From the NCBI GenBank assembly GCA_035048485.1, contig CM068585.1:427001-491000 (forward strand): a stretch of DNA of 64,000 bases, in the 5' to 3' direction. The translations under genes and the position numbers were made by a program. Under the pieces are notes generated by a model that saw only the letters and a program-made list of their open reading frames with translations, had not been told where the DNA came from and ran no database searches. This document shows, in pieces, positions 1 through 14,000 of the stretch; position 1 is the first letter of the stretch, and each line of letters begins with the position of its first letter. The stretch comes from Pteria penguin. Lineage: Eukaryota; Mollusca; Bivalvia; Pterioida; Pteriidae.

Positions 1-157
1 CCGAGGTTAGAGTTTGTTGTTGAGCTTCTTATTAATAAATAATACTATTCTAGTGAATAATCAAGGTTGGTGGTTTTGTTCGTCAAGATTAATATGTCAT
101 GTATAAAGTAGCGATATCTGTCTCACGTATTGCATAGGGATTTTGACCTTTGTAACG

Positions 158-893
158 GACCAATCTGCACCAGTAATTTAAAGGACCAATCTCTAGCAGT
201 AATTTAGAGGACCAATATGCAGCAGTAATTTGAGGGACCATTCTGCAGCAGTAATTTAAGGGACCAATCCCTAGCAGTAATTCATGGGACCTTTCTACAA
301 AAGTAATTTAAAGCACCTATATCTAGCTGTAATTTGAGGGACCAATATGCAGCAATAATTTAAGGGACCTATGCAGCAGTAATTTAAGGGACCAATATGC
401 AGCAGTAATTTAAGGGACCTGTATGCAGCAGTACTTTAAGGGACCTATATGCAGCAGTAATTTAAAGGACCAATATGCAGCAGTAATTTAAGGGACCTAT
501 ATGCAGCAGTAATTCAAGGGAACTATATGCAGCAGTAGTTCAAGGGACCTATATGCAGCAGTAATTTAAGGGACCTATATGCAGCAGTAATTCAAGGGAC
601 CAATATGCAGCAGTAATTTAAGGAACCTATATGCAGCAGTAATTTAAGGGACCTATATGCAGCAGTAATTTAAGGGACCTATATGCAGCAGTAATTTAAG
701 GGACCAATATGCAGCAGTAATTTAAGGGACCCATATGCAACAGTAATTTAAGGGACCCATATGCAGCAGTAATTTAAGGGACCAATATGCAGCAGTAATT
801 TAAGGGACCTATATGCAGCAGTAATTTAAGGGACCTATATGCAGCAGTAATTCAAGGGATCAATATGCAGCAGTAATATAAGGGACCAGTCTG
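158..893. repeat. 26-bp minisatellite, about 28 copies
   Basis: Monomer core GGGACCTATATGCAGCAGTA followed by ATTTAA, with point variants (CCAATATGC, AATTCAAG). Purest from about 400 to 860, degenerate at both ends. Bases 1-157 are unique-looking with nothing recognised. Confidence 0.97.
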
Positions 894-1032
894 AAGTTTC
901 TAATTCAAGGGATCCTCTACATGCCACAATCTACCATGATAAGGGGTCAGCCTCGTCCGAAAGCCAGGACACAGACCATTCTTCACATGGAGCCAATCAC
1001 ACCGACGAAGATACTAAGACACCATGGTCAGA

Positions 1033-1274
1033 CCACTATATATAGACATATAACAGCACGTTGTATATCTCGGCCAGTACAATGGCATGTCTTGGCCATA
1101 TAGACATATAACAGCACGTTGTATATCTCGGTCAGTACACTTGGTATGTCTCGGCTATATTTATATATAACAGCACGTTGTATATCTCGGTCAGTACACT
1201 TGGTATGTCTCGGCTATATATACATATAACAGCACGTTGTATATCTCGGCCAGTACACTTGGTATGTCTCGGCT
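1033..1274. repeat. About 59-bp tandem repeat, four copies
   Basis: Each copy holds ACATATAACAGCACGTTGTA, then TATCTCGGYCAGTACA and TTGGTATGTCTCGGC. The first copy is more diverged. The stretch 1275-1440 is unique-looking. Confidence 0.93.
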
Positions 1275-1447
1275 AGTGACCTGATCTCCGACCAAGTAGA
1301 ACCCAGTTATCTGATCCCTTAATACTGCTAATCCAAGAAACTCAATACAGTATTAACGTACATAGAAACTAGGACTAAATACATAGTCTCTACTCTAGAA
1401 TGATTTGAACTGCAATACAATATTTCTTACATGTTTCACTAAGTAAT

Positions 1448-4400
1448 TCGGCCAATCTTCGTCGAGGGTATTTAGCCGTAAGCGTACAATGACTACGGAA
1501 GTCGGGAGTAGTTAGCCGTTAGCGTACTATGACTATATAAGTCCGGCGTAGTTACCCGTTAGCGTACTATGACTATAGAGGTCTGGAGTAGTTAGTCGTC
1601 AGCGTACTAAGACTAGAAGTCAGGAGTAGTTAGCCGCTAGCGTACTGTGACGATATAAGTACGGCATAGTTAACCGTTAGCGTACTATGACTATAGAGGT
1701 CGGGAGTAGTTAGCCGTTGGGGCACTATGACTACAGAAGTCGGGAGTAGTTAGTCGTCAGCTTACTAATATTACAGAAGTAGGAAGTAGTTAGCCGTCAG
1801 CTTACTATAACTATAGGGGTCGGTAGTAGTTAGCCGTTAGCGTACTATGATTACAGAAGTCGGGAGTAGTTAGCCGTTAGCGTACTATGACTATATAAGT
1901 CCGGCGTAGTTACCCGTTAGCGTACTATGACTATGGAGGTCGGGACTAGTTAGTCGTCAGCGTACTAATACTAGAAGTCAAGAGTAGTTAGTCGCTAGCG
2001 TACTATGACTATATAAGTACGGCATAGTTAACCGTTAATAGTTAGCCGTTGGGGCACTATGACTACAGAAGTCGGGAGTAGTTGTCGTCAGCTTACTAAT
2101 ATTACAGAAGTAGGAAGTAGTTAGCCGTCAGCTAACAGAGGTTAACGTACTATGACTACAAAGGTCCGGCATAGTTAGAGGTTAACGTAGTATGGCTATA
2201 GAGGTCCGGCGTAGTTAGAGGTTAACGTAGTATGACTATAGAGGTCCGGCGTAGTTAGAGGTTAACGTAGTATGACCACAGAGGTCCGGCGTAGTTAGAG
2301 GTTAACGTACTATGACTACAAAGGTCCGGCGTAGTTAGAGGTTAACGTAGTATGACCACAGAGGTCCGGCGTAGTTAGAGGTTAACGTAGTATGACCACA
2401 GAGGTCCGGCGTAGTTAGAGGTTAACGTAGTATGACCACAGAGGTCCGGCGTAGTTAGAGGTTAACGTACTATCACTACAAAGGTCCGGTATAGTTAGAG
2501 GTTAACGTAGTATGGCTATAGAGGTCCGGCGTAGTTAGAGGTTAACGTAGTATGACCACAGAGGTCCGGCGTAGTTAGAGGTTAACGTACTATGACTACA
2601 AAGGTCCGGCATAGTTAAAGGTTAACGTAGTATGGCTATAGAGGTCCGGCGTAGTTAGAGGTTAACGTAGTATGACCACAGAGGTCCGGCGTAGTTAGAG
2701 GTTAACGTACTATGACTACAAAGGTCCGGCATAGTTAGAGGTTAACGTAGTATGGCTATAGAGGTCCGGCGTAGTTAGAGGTTAACGTAGTATGACCACA
2801 GAGGTCCGGCGTAGTTAGAGGTTAACGTAGTATGACCACAGAGGTCAGGCGTAGTTAGAGGTTAACGTAGTATGACCACAGAGGTCCGGCGTAGTTAGAG
2901 GTTAACGTAGTATGACCACAGAGGTCCGGCGTAGTTAGAGGTTAACGTACTATGACTACAAAGGTCTGGCGTAGTTAGAGGTTAGCGTAGTATGGCTATA
3001 GAGGTCCGAAGTAGATAGCTGATAACGTACTACACAGGTCCGGCGTAGATAGCCGTTAGTATACTTTGACTGTAGAGGTCCGGCGTAGTGAGCCGTCAGC
3101 GTACTAGGACTATAGAGTTCTGAGGTAATTAGCCGTCAGCTACAGAGGTATAGAGTAGTTAGCCGCCAGAGTTCTATATAGAGTAGTTAGCCGTTAGAGT
3201 ACTATTACTACAGAGGTCCGGCGTAGATAACTGGTAACGTACTATTACTACAGAGGCCTGGCATAGATAACTGGTAACGTACTATTACTACAGAGGCCTG
3301 GCATAGATAACTGGTAACGTACTATTACTACAGAGGCCTGGCATAGATAACTGGTAACGTACTATTACTACAGAGGCCTGGCATAGATAACTGGTAACGT
3401 ACTATTACTACAGAGGCCTAGCATAGATAACTGATAACGTACTATTACTACAGAGGTCCGGCATAGATAAATGGTAACGTACTATTACTACAGAGGACTG
3501 GCATAGATAACTGGTAACGTACTATTACTACAGAGGTCCGGCATAGATAACTGGTAACGTACTATTACTACAGAGGCCTGGCATAGATAACTGGTAACGT
3601 ACTATTACTACAGAGGTCCGGCATAGATAACTGATAACGTACTATTACTACAGAGGTCCGGCATAGATAACTGGTAACGTACTATTACTACAGAGGCCTG
3701 GCATAGATAACTGGTAACGTACTATTACTACAGAGGCCTGGCATAGATAACTGGTAACGTACTATTACTACAGAGGCCTAGCATAGATAACTGATAACGT
3801 ACTATTACTACAGAGGTCCGGCATAGATAACTGGTAACGTACTATTACTACAGAGGCCTGGCATAGATAACTGGTAACGTACTATTACTACAGAGGTCCG
3901 GCATAGATAACTGGTAACGTACTATTACTACAGAGGCCTGGCATAGATAACTGGTAACGTACTATTACTACAGAGGCCTGGCATAGATAACCGATAACGT
4001 ACTATTACTACAGAGGCCTGGCATAGATAACTGGTAACGTACTATTACTACAGAGGCCTGGCATAGATAACTGGTAACGTACTATGACAACAGAGGTCCG
4101 GCGTAGATAACTGATAGCGTACTATGACTACAGAGGTCCGGCATAGATAACTGATAACGTACTATGACTATAAAGGTATAAAGTTAGCCGGGGTAGTCGG
4201 GGTAGTAAGCCGTGTGCGTACTATGACTATAAGTCGGGAGTGATTAGTCATTAGTGTACTATGTCTATAGAGTTCGGGGTTTGTTAGTCGTTGGCGTACT
4301 ATGACTAAAGAAGTTGGCAGTAGTTAGCCGTCAGCGTACTATGACTATAGAGGTATAGAGTAATTAGCCGTGGACGTAGTATGACTATAGAGATCGGTAG

Positions 4401-4625
4401 TAGTTAGCCTCTAGCGTTCTATGATTATAGAGGTTCGGCGTAGTTAGCCGTTAGCGCACTATGACTATAGAGATCGGGAGTAGTAAGCCGCTAGCGTACT
4501 ATGACTATAGAGGTCGGGAGTAGTTAGCCGCTAGCGTACTATGATTATAGAGGTTCGGCGTAGTTAGCCGTTAGCGTACTATGACTATACAAGTCCAGCG
4601 TAATTAGGTGGTAGCGTGGTAGGTA
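1448..4625. repeat. 40-bp minisatellite in four sub-blocks
   Basis: All blocks share TAGTTAGCCGTTAGCGTACT or a derivative, then ATGACTA, AGAGGTC and CGG. 1448-2135 is degenerate; 2136-3010 is homogenised around GTTAGAGGTTAACGTAGTAT; 3190-4165 around GATAACTGGTAACGTACTAT; 4166-4625 is degenerate again. The central blocks show a trimeric 120-bp order (see findings). Confidence 0.96.
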
Positions 4626-4814
4626 ACAATCAGCCTCCTATAAGGATAGAGGTATCCAGTATCGTGCTTGATTCCTATTAAGAGGCGCCGGGTAAGATTT
4701 CAGTTGGTGTCTCGATGGAAAGTCGTGTTGTAGTAGATAAGCACTGGGTAATTTTAAATTCCTGCGCAACGTCACAAGTAGATGCCGTTACTACATAGGT
4801 AGCTAAACCATCCG

Positions 4815-5275
4815 GCTGACATCTTCATCCAGAAGCTCGCACCCGACTAACATCTCCAGCTAGAAGCTCGTACCCAATTAACATTTCCAGCCGGAAGCTC
4901 ACACCCGGTTAACATTTCCATCCGGATGCTCGCACCCGGTTTACATCTCCATCCGGATGCTCGCACCCGGTTAACATTTCCAGCCGGAAGCTTGACTGGC
5001 AACCGTTCTCGATTTTCTCCTTTACGTTTCTCCGTTAGTAAAAAAGGAAACCGAGAACGGTTCTGCCAGTCAAGCCGGAAGCTTGCACCCGGTTAACATC
5101 TCCATCCGGATGCCCGCACCCGGTTAACATCTCCATCCGGATGCTCGCACCTGGTTACCATTTTCTGCCGGAAGCTCGCACCCGGTTAACATCTCAATCC
5201 GGATGCTCGCACCCGGTTAACATCTCCATCCGGATGCTCGCACCTGGTTAACATTTCCAGCCAGAAGCTCATACC
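4815..5275. repeat. 31-bp minisatellite interrupted by a small inverted-repeat element
   Basis: Monomer CCGGATGCTCGCACCCGGTT then AACATCTCCAT, with variants CCGGAAGCTC and AACATTTCCAG. The insertion at 4992-5073 is listed separately. 5276-5792 is unique, AT-rich sequence with nothing recognised. Confidence 0.95.
4992..5073. mobile_element. 82-bp MITE-like element with inverted termini and 9-bp duplication
   Basis: Left end TTGACTGGCAACCGTTCTCG. The right end, read on the other strand, is TTGACTGGCAGAACCGTTCT and so on, the same apart from two extra bases. It is flanked by identical 9-mers GCCGGAAGC at 4983-4991 and 5074-5082. The surrounding array shows the uninterrupted target. It has no coding capacity. 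A 9-bp target duplication would fit a Mutator-like non-autonomous element, but the class is inference. Confidence 0.85.
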
Positions 5276-5792
5276 GGCTTAACGTCTCCGGTCAAAAGCT
5301 CTAGGCTCTCTGTCATTGTAGTCACAATCTGCGAACTCTGGCGGACACGCAATCTTAGTCGCCAAAAGGTCTTAGTAAAGACATAAACATATGGTCAATG
5401 ACTTTGCTTATTTTAAAATTAAAATTTGTAATCCACAATTCGAAAGATATTTAACCCCACTTCGTGTCACAGAAAAAAATCCATTCGTTTTACTATTTAA
5501 GAATATAATTTGTTTTAAATTTTCGAAAGCTCCCTTTGACGAAAAAGTGCTTACAAGGAAATCATTTTGGAAATAATTTCTTATATTGGTTGATTGAAAA
5601 TTATATATGAAGTAAAGGAGGAGACGTTATTAGGCCTCAAAATAGCACATTTATAACATGTCATTGGTGTTTAAAGGTCGTAGACGATGTCAACCGACAA
5701 ACAATAGAATAATCTATAATGCTGGAGTGTAGTGCCAATCCACTACTTTTAGATTTTATACCACTCCAAGAAATCTGTGAATAGAGTGTTCA

Positions 5793-5996
<204 letters not shown>

Positions 5997-6044
5997 AATG
6001 GGGACAGAATCTCACTGTACATACCTTAAACTAATGACTGGTGC

Positions 6045-6121
6045 AACCCTAACCCTAACCCTAACCCTAACCCTAACCCTAACCCCTAACCCTAACCCTA
6101 ACCCTAACCCTAACCCTAACT
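6045..6121. repeat. Interstitial telomeric repeat (AACCCT)n
   Basis: About 12-13 copies of the TTAGGG/CCCTAA hexamer, one with an extra C near 6085. It is flanked by the direct repeat AACTAATGACT at 6029-6039 and 6118-6128. TTAGGG is the known telomere motif of molluscs and vertebrates. Confidence 0.97.
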
Positions 6122-6317
6122 AATGACTTAGCTTGTTAATCAACGAATCTGAATCATTTGTATGTGACATAGTAGGTATTCATCTTTATATATTTTCACT
6201 TCTTTGTGACCAATGGTGAGGTTAAAATGTGCGAACAACACCCATATGCTGACTTTGTCTAGGTTGCTGTGATTTAATCAAGCTAACCAGAGGTTAGGTT
6301 TTTGTAGGTAGGGAAAT

Positions 6318-6803
6318 TGATGTATAAATACTTAAGCAATATTAAGTTACTATGTATAAATACTTCACCAGTATTAAGTTACTATGTATAAATACTTCAC
6401 CAGTATTACGTTACTATGTATAAATACTTCACCAGTATTACGTTACTATGTATAAAAACTTCACCAGTATTAAGTTACTATGTATAAATACTTCACCAGT
6501 ATTACGTTACTATGTATAAATACTTCACCAGTATTAAGTTACTATGTATAAATACTTCACCAGTATTAAGTTACTATGTATAAATACTTCACCAGTATTT
6601 ATTTACTATGTATAAATACTTCACCAGTATTAAGTTACTATGTATAAATACTTCACCAGTATTAAGTTACTATGTATAAATACTTCACCTGTATACAAGT
6701 TACTATGTATAAATACTTCACCGGTATTAAGTCACTATGTATAAATACTTAACCAGTATTACATGTAAGTTACTATGTATAAATACTTAACCAGTATTAA
6801 GTT
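6318..6803. repeat. 32-bp minisatellite, about 15 copies
   Basis: Monomer GTTACTATGTATAAATACTT then CACCAGTATTAA. The short stretch 6129-6317 before it and 6804-6985 after it hold nothing recognised. Confidence 0.96.
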
Positions 6804-6984
6804 ACTGATTATATATCCCATAAGTTAGAATAAGTAACACTACTGAGTGTAAATTCAGTGGAACTGTAAGTTAAAAATTTATCATCGCTTTAAAAGCTTA
6901 ACCATTGGTCAATGTTTTGAACAACTAGTTCCATGGTGGGTGGGTGGGGTTAGTTGCTATATTGCTATATTAGTTGATATAAGA

Positions 6985-8262
6985 GTATAATCATTCACAA
7001 GCATATATATGTGTGTGATCATTCACAAGCATATATAAGTGTATGATCATTCACAAGCATATATAAGTGTATGATCATTCACAAGCATACATATGTGTGT
7101 GATAATTCACAAGCATATATAAGTGTATGATCATTCACAAGCATATATATGTGTGTGATCATTCACAAGCATATATAAGTGTATGATCATTCACAAGCAT
7201 ACATAGGTATGTGATCATTCACAAGCATATATAAGTGTATGATCATTCACAAGCATACATAGGTATGTGATCATTCACAAGCATATATAAGTGTATGATC
7301 ATTCACAAGCATATATAGGTGTATGATCATTCACAAGCATACATAGGTGTGTGATCATTCACATGCATACATAGGTGTATGATCATTCACAAGTATATAT
7401 AGGTGTATGATCATTTACAAGCATATATAAGTGTATGATCATTCACAAACATATATAGGTGTATGATTATTCACAAGCATACATAGGTGTATGATCATTC
7501 ACATGCATACATAGGTGTGTGATCATTCACAAGTATATATAAGTGTGTGATCATTCACAAGCATACATAGGTGTGTGATCATTCACAAGCATATATAGGT
7601 GTATGATCATTCACAAGCATACACAGGTGTATGATCATTCACAAGCATACATAGGTGTATGATCATTCACAAGCATATATAGGTGTATGATTATTCACAA
7701 GCATACATAGGTGTATGATCATTCATATACATACATAGGTGTGTGATCATTCACAAGTATATATAGGCGTGTGATCATTCACAAGCATACATAGGTGTGT
7801 GATCATTCACAAGCATATATAGGTGTATGATCATTCACAAGCATACATAGGTGTATGATCATTCACAAGCATACATAGATGTATGATCATTCACAAGCAT
7901 ATATATGTGTATGATCATTCACAAGCATACAAAGGTGTGTGATCATTCACAAGCATACATAGATGTATGATCATTCACAAGCATATATATGTGTATGATA
8001 ATTTACAAGCATATATGTGTATGATCACTCACAAGCATATATAAGTGTATGATCACTCACAAGCACATATGGCTTTATGATCATTCACAAGCATATGCAT
8101 GTGTGTGATCATTCACAAGCATATACATGTGTGTGATCATTCACAAGCATATACAGGTATGTGATCATTTACAAGCATATATAGGTGTGTGATCATTCAC
8201 AAACATATACAGGTGTATGATCATTTACAAGCATATATAGGTGTATGATCATTCATAAGTGG
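6985..8262. repeat. 28-bp minisatellite, about 46 copies
   Basis: Monomer TGATCATTCACAAGCATATA then TAGGTGTA, with frequent ACATAGG, ATATATG and ATATAAG variants. 8263-9250 is unique AT-rich sequence without a recognisable gene. Confidence 0.97.
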
Positions 8263-9254
8263 CTGCTACGCTGATATCGAATTTCTGGTCTTAAGGGTCA
8301 TTTGAAAATTATTATAGAATCAAAGTTTCTGGTGCAAGATAAAAGCCAACTTGGACCATATCGTTGCCTTAGAACCATATGTGTTCTACTGCCAAATTTT
8401 CTATTTCTAGAAAATAGAGTTTAAACTTTTGAATACTTTCATTCGCTTCAACATGCTCGCTAGGATAAAATTTATACATTAATAACATGCATAAGGTGTC
8501 AAAGATTTAATTTGAATCTTTATTTACCACAAATTATGATAAAGTTTATTAAGACTTGAATGGAATTTAGAATAAGAGTCCATACCTTCCCCACTAAGCA
8601 TTTATTGACCAACATAAATGCATGATCGAAAAGATGCGCAATCCAAAGACGAATTCACAGATATATAGAACTCGATTATTTGTCAGATTGGTAGTTAGAA
8701 AAGTCTGATTCTAAGCAGAACAAATGCCAAATCAAACATGCAAGTATACACGAAATCGTTTACTAGCGTTTTCTTACCTATTTATATATGCACACAATAC
8801 TTCATATATTCCGTAAAATAGACATCACCGACATTTTGAAAATTCCTTTTTCGTTAAAAATGCCGACACACTAAGTCTCACACACAAAATCTATAAATCC
8901 AAATACAGTAAATACTTCTTCACACTTTCTTCAAAATTCTTCAGTAGCCAATAGACAAAAAGAAATATTTAAGAGAAAAAAGATGATAACATCAGTTCAT
9001 AAATATTATAATATAGTATAATATAGGTATTATATTAATATACTCAGAACTCAGAAGCCGTACGTGTTATACACAGGCGTCAGAAGCTGTAATTCTGATT
9101 GGAAATTCGTCATTTAAATCTTTAATTAAGCCGCTACAGAGAGGGATTCAAGGCTGGGTCGCTAATCATGCTTCTTAATTCGGTAACAATGAAGAATGGT
9201 CATTAAACAACAAACTGTGTTTACTTTATAATAATAAAGTCGGTAGTCAGAGAC

Positions 9255-10235
9255 TTTGGTGGGTGAAAGATAGCACTGAAATATCCGTATGACACTTTGG
9301 AAAGAGTTTGGCATAGAGCGAACAAGATATCTAAGTGAAGGGGTGATACAGACAAGGAATTATCTACAGGAGTGGTGCATGTGTAACCCACAAAAGAACA
9401 ATATACAATGTAGCAGAGAGAGTGAGATATCCATGTGAGGGGATGTCTATCAGAAAACGAAAAGTCTGTGTACGGGGGCGATACCGTGAGACTGTGATAA
9501 CTGTATTGGAAGGTGTCTCAAAGAGCGAGATATGTGTGTGAAAGGGTGTCATCGAAGAGAACATAATATCTGTGTACGAATTCGTGAGACAGTAACAACT
9601 ATATTGGAAAGTGACTCCGAGTGAGCGAGATATCTCTATGGGGGTGTCTCAAAGAGAGCCAAAACTCTGCTGTAAGAAGGCAAATATGTGAGACTGTAAT
9701 AACCATTGGAGGGCGACTGAGAGAAAAAGCGATATATATATATATTCATGAGAACACGATAAGTGTGTATGGGAACGTGACTCTGACAGAACGTGAGAGC
9801 GAAATCTTCATCTGAAAGGGTGACTCAAAGAGATGGAAATATCTGTGTAAGAGGGTGACTCCGTGAGAACGTGATAATTGTATGAGAGAATGACTTAGAG
9901 AGAGCGTGATAAATGTACAGGAGAGTGACTCAAAGAGAAATAAATATATGTGTAAGAGGGGGACTCTATTCAAAAGTGATTACTACATGGATGAGTGATT
10001 CAGAACGCGAGATATCTGTGTGAGAGGTTGTCTCAGAGAGAACGAGATATTTGTGGGGAGTTGAGTCAAAGTGATTGAGATATATACGTGGGACAGTGAT
10101 TCAATGACAATTAGATATATATTTGTATCTACTCTGAAAGGTGACTCAGATAGGATAAAATGTTTACATGGAAATATGACTTGAAAAGAAAAAGAAATCG
10201 GTGTGGGACATTATTCAGAGAGAACGGGATATCCA
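9255..10235. repeat. Old degenerate tandem repeat, period about 36-40 bp
   Basis: Recurring phrases GTGACTCAAAGAGA, GAGCGAGATATCTGTGTG, GAGAACGTGATAA at irregular spacing. It reads as a heavily decayed minisatellite. Short open frames here (for example 9621-9815) are not supported as genes. Confidence 0.75.
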
Positions 10236-10990
10236 ATACTTCCGAGGACTCTCACGCCAAGACCTCGAGTACTAGCTTTACATAGCTGTCATTTGAAGTT
10301 ATATTCTGCCATACTCTCACGCCAAGACCTCGAGTACTAGCTTTACATAGCTGTCATTTGAAGTTATATTCTGCCATACTCTCACGCCAAGACATTGAGT
10401 GCTAGCTTTACATAACTATCATTTGAAGTTATATTCTGCCATACTCTCACGTCTACACCTCGAGTACTAGCTTTACATAACTGTCATTTGAAGTTATATT
10501 CTGCCATACTCTCACGTCTACACCTCGAGTACTAGCTTTACATAACTATCATTTGAAGTTATATTCTGCCATACTCTCACGCCAAGATCTCGAGTACTAG
10601 CTTTACATAACTGTCATTTGAAGTTATATTCTGCCATACTCTCACGCCTACACCTCGAGTACTAGCTTTACATAACTGCCATTGGGAAGTTATATTCTGC
10701 CATACTCTCACGTCTACACCTCAAGTACTAGCTTTACATAACTGTCATTTGAAGTTATATTCTGCCATACTCTCACGCCTACACCTCGAGTACTAGCTTT
10801 ACATAACTGTCATTTGAAGTTATATTCTTCCATACTCTCACACCTACATGTACACCTCGAGTACTAGCTTTACATAACTGTCATTTGAAGTTATATTCTG
10901 CCATACTCTCACGCCTAGACCTCGAATACTAGCTTTACATAACTATCATTTGAAGTTATATTCTGCCATACTCTCACGCCAAGACATAAC
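10235..10990. repeat. 65-bp minisatellite, about 11-12 copies
   Basis: Monomer ATACTCTCACGCCAAGACCT, CGAGTACTAGCTTTACATAA, CTGTCATTTGAAGTTATATT, CTGCC. GCCAAGA and GTCTACA variants alternate. Confidence 0.97.
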
Positions 10991-11089
10991 TGCCATTTAA
11001 ATGATGCCTGTTGGTTAGAACCGCGACCTTCAGATAACCAATGAATTTGTTAGCAATCTCGACATGCCGTGCTATGCAACGAAATATTA

Positions 11090-14000
11090 GTGATAGTGAT
11101 ACCACCATGGTACGTTCTATGACAGTGATACCACCATGGTACGTTCTATGACAGTGATACCACCATGATACGTTCTATGACAGTGATACCACCATGGTAC
11201 GTTCTATGACAGTGGTACCACCATGGTACGTTCTATGATAGTGATACCACCATGGTACGTTCTATGACAGTGACACCACCATGATATGTTCTATGACAGT
11301 GATACCACCATGGTACGTTTTATGACAGTGACACCACCATGGTACGTTCTATGATAGTGATATCACCATGGTACATTCTATGACAGTGACAACACCATGG
11401 TACGTTCTATGACAGTGATACCATCATGGTATGTTCTATGACAGTGATACTACCATAGTGCGTTCTATGGCACTGATACCATCATGGTGCGTTCTGTGAC
11501 AGTGAAACCATCAAGGTACATGTACGTTCTATGACAGTAAAAAACCACCACAGTACGATCTGTGACATTGAAACCGCAATGGTACGTTCTATGACAGTGA
11601 CACCACCATGGTACGTTCTATGATAGTGATACCACCATGGTACGTTCTATGACAGTGACACCACCATGGTACATTCTATGACAGTGGTATCACCAAGGTA
11701 CGTTCTATGACAGTAATATCACAAAGGAGCTTTTTATGACAGTGATACCATCATGGTATGTTCTATGACAGTGATACTAACATAGTGCGTTCTATGGTAC
11801 TGATACCATCATGATGCGTTCTGTGACAGTGAAACCACCATGGTACGTTCTATGACAGTGACACCACCATGGTAGGTTCTGTGACAGTGAAACGACCATG
11901 GTACGTTCTATGACAGTGACACCACCATGGTACTTTCTATGACAGTGACACCACCATGGCACATTCTATGACAGTGGTATCACCATGGTACGTTCTATGA
12001 CAGTAATATCACAATGGAGCTTTCTATGACAGTGATACCACCATGGTACGGTTCATGACATTGATAACACCATGGTACGTTCCATGACAGTAATATCACC
12101 ATGACTCGTTTCATGATAGTGATATCAGCATGGTGCATTCTATGACAGTGATACCAACTTGGTATGTTCTATTACAGTGATACCACCATGGTACGTTCTA
12201 TGACAGTGATACCACCATGGTACGTTCTATGACAGTGATACCACCATGGTACATTCTATGACAGTGATACCAACATGGTACGTTCTCTGACAGTGACACC
12301 ACGATAGTGCTTTCTATGACAGTCATACCACCATGGTACGTTTTATGACAGTGACGCCATCATGGTACGTTGCATGGCATAAGTACCACCATGGCATGTT
12401 CTATGACAGTGATACCATCATGGTACGTTCTATGACAGTGATACCACCATGATACGTTCTATGACAGTGATACCAACTTGGTACGTTCTATTACAGTGAT
12501 ACCACCATGATACGTTCTATGACAGTGATACCACCATGGTACGTTCTATGACAGTGGTACCTCCATGGTACGTTCTATGACAGTGATACCACCATTATTC
12601 ATTCTATGACAGTGATCCCACCATAGTACGTTCTATGACAGTGACACCACCATGATATGTTCTATGACAGTGATACCACCATGGTACGTTTTATGACAGT
12701 GACACCACCATGGTACGTTCTATGATAGTGATATCACCATGGTACGTTCTATGACAGTGACACCACCATGGTACATTCTATGACAGTGATACCATCATGG
12801 TACGTTCTATGACAGTGATACTACCATAGTGCGTTCTATGGCACTGATACCATCATGTTGCGTTCTGTGACAGTGAAACCACCAAGGTACGTTCTATGAC
12901 AGTAATATCACAATGGAGCTTTCTATGACAGTGATACTACCATGGTACGGTTCATGACATTGATAACACCATGGTACGTTCAATGAAAGTGATATCACCA
13001 TGACTCGTTTCATGATAGTGATATCAGCATGGTGCATTCTATGACCGTGATACCAACTTGGTATGTTCTATTACAGTGATACCACCATGGTACGTTCTAT
13101 GACAGTGATACCACCATGGTACATTCTATGACAGTGATACCAACATGGTACGTTCTATGACAGTGACACCACCATAGTGCTGTCTATGACAGTGATACCA
13201 CCATGGTACGTTTTATGACAGTGACACCACCATGGTACGTTCTATGGCAGTGGTACCACCATGGCATGTTCTATGACAGTGATACCATCATGGTACGTTC
13301 TATGACAGTGATACCACCATGATACGTTCTATGACAGTGATGCCAACTTGGTACGTTCTATTACAGTGATACCACCATGGTACGTTCTATTACAGTGATA
13401 CGGCCATGGTACGTTCTATGACAGTGATACCACCATGGTACGTTCTATGACAGTGGTACCTCCATGGTACGTTCTATGATAGTGATACCACCATTGTATA
13501 TTCTATGACAGGGATCCCACCATAGTACGTTCTATGACAGTGACACCACCATGATATGTTCTATGACAGTGAAACCACCATGGTACGTTTTATGACAGTG
13601 ACACCACCATGGTACGTTCTATGATAGTGATACCATCACAGTACGTTCTATGACAGTGACACCACCATGGTACATTCTATGACAGTGATACCATCATGGT
13701 ACGTTCTATGACAGTGATACTACCATAGTGCGTTCTATGGCACTGATACCATCATGGTGCATTCTGTGACAGTGAAACCACCAAGGTACGTTCTATGACA
13801 GTAATATCACAATGGAGCTTTCTATGACAGTGATACCACGATTGTACGATTCATGACAGTGATAGCAGCATGGTACGTTCTATGACAGTGATATCACCAT
13901 GGCTATTTTCATGATAGTGATATCACCATGGTACATTCTATGACAGTGATACCATCTTGGTACGTTCTATGACAGCGATACCACCATAGTACGTTCTATG

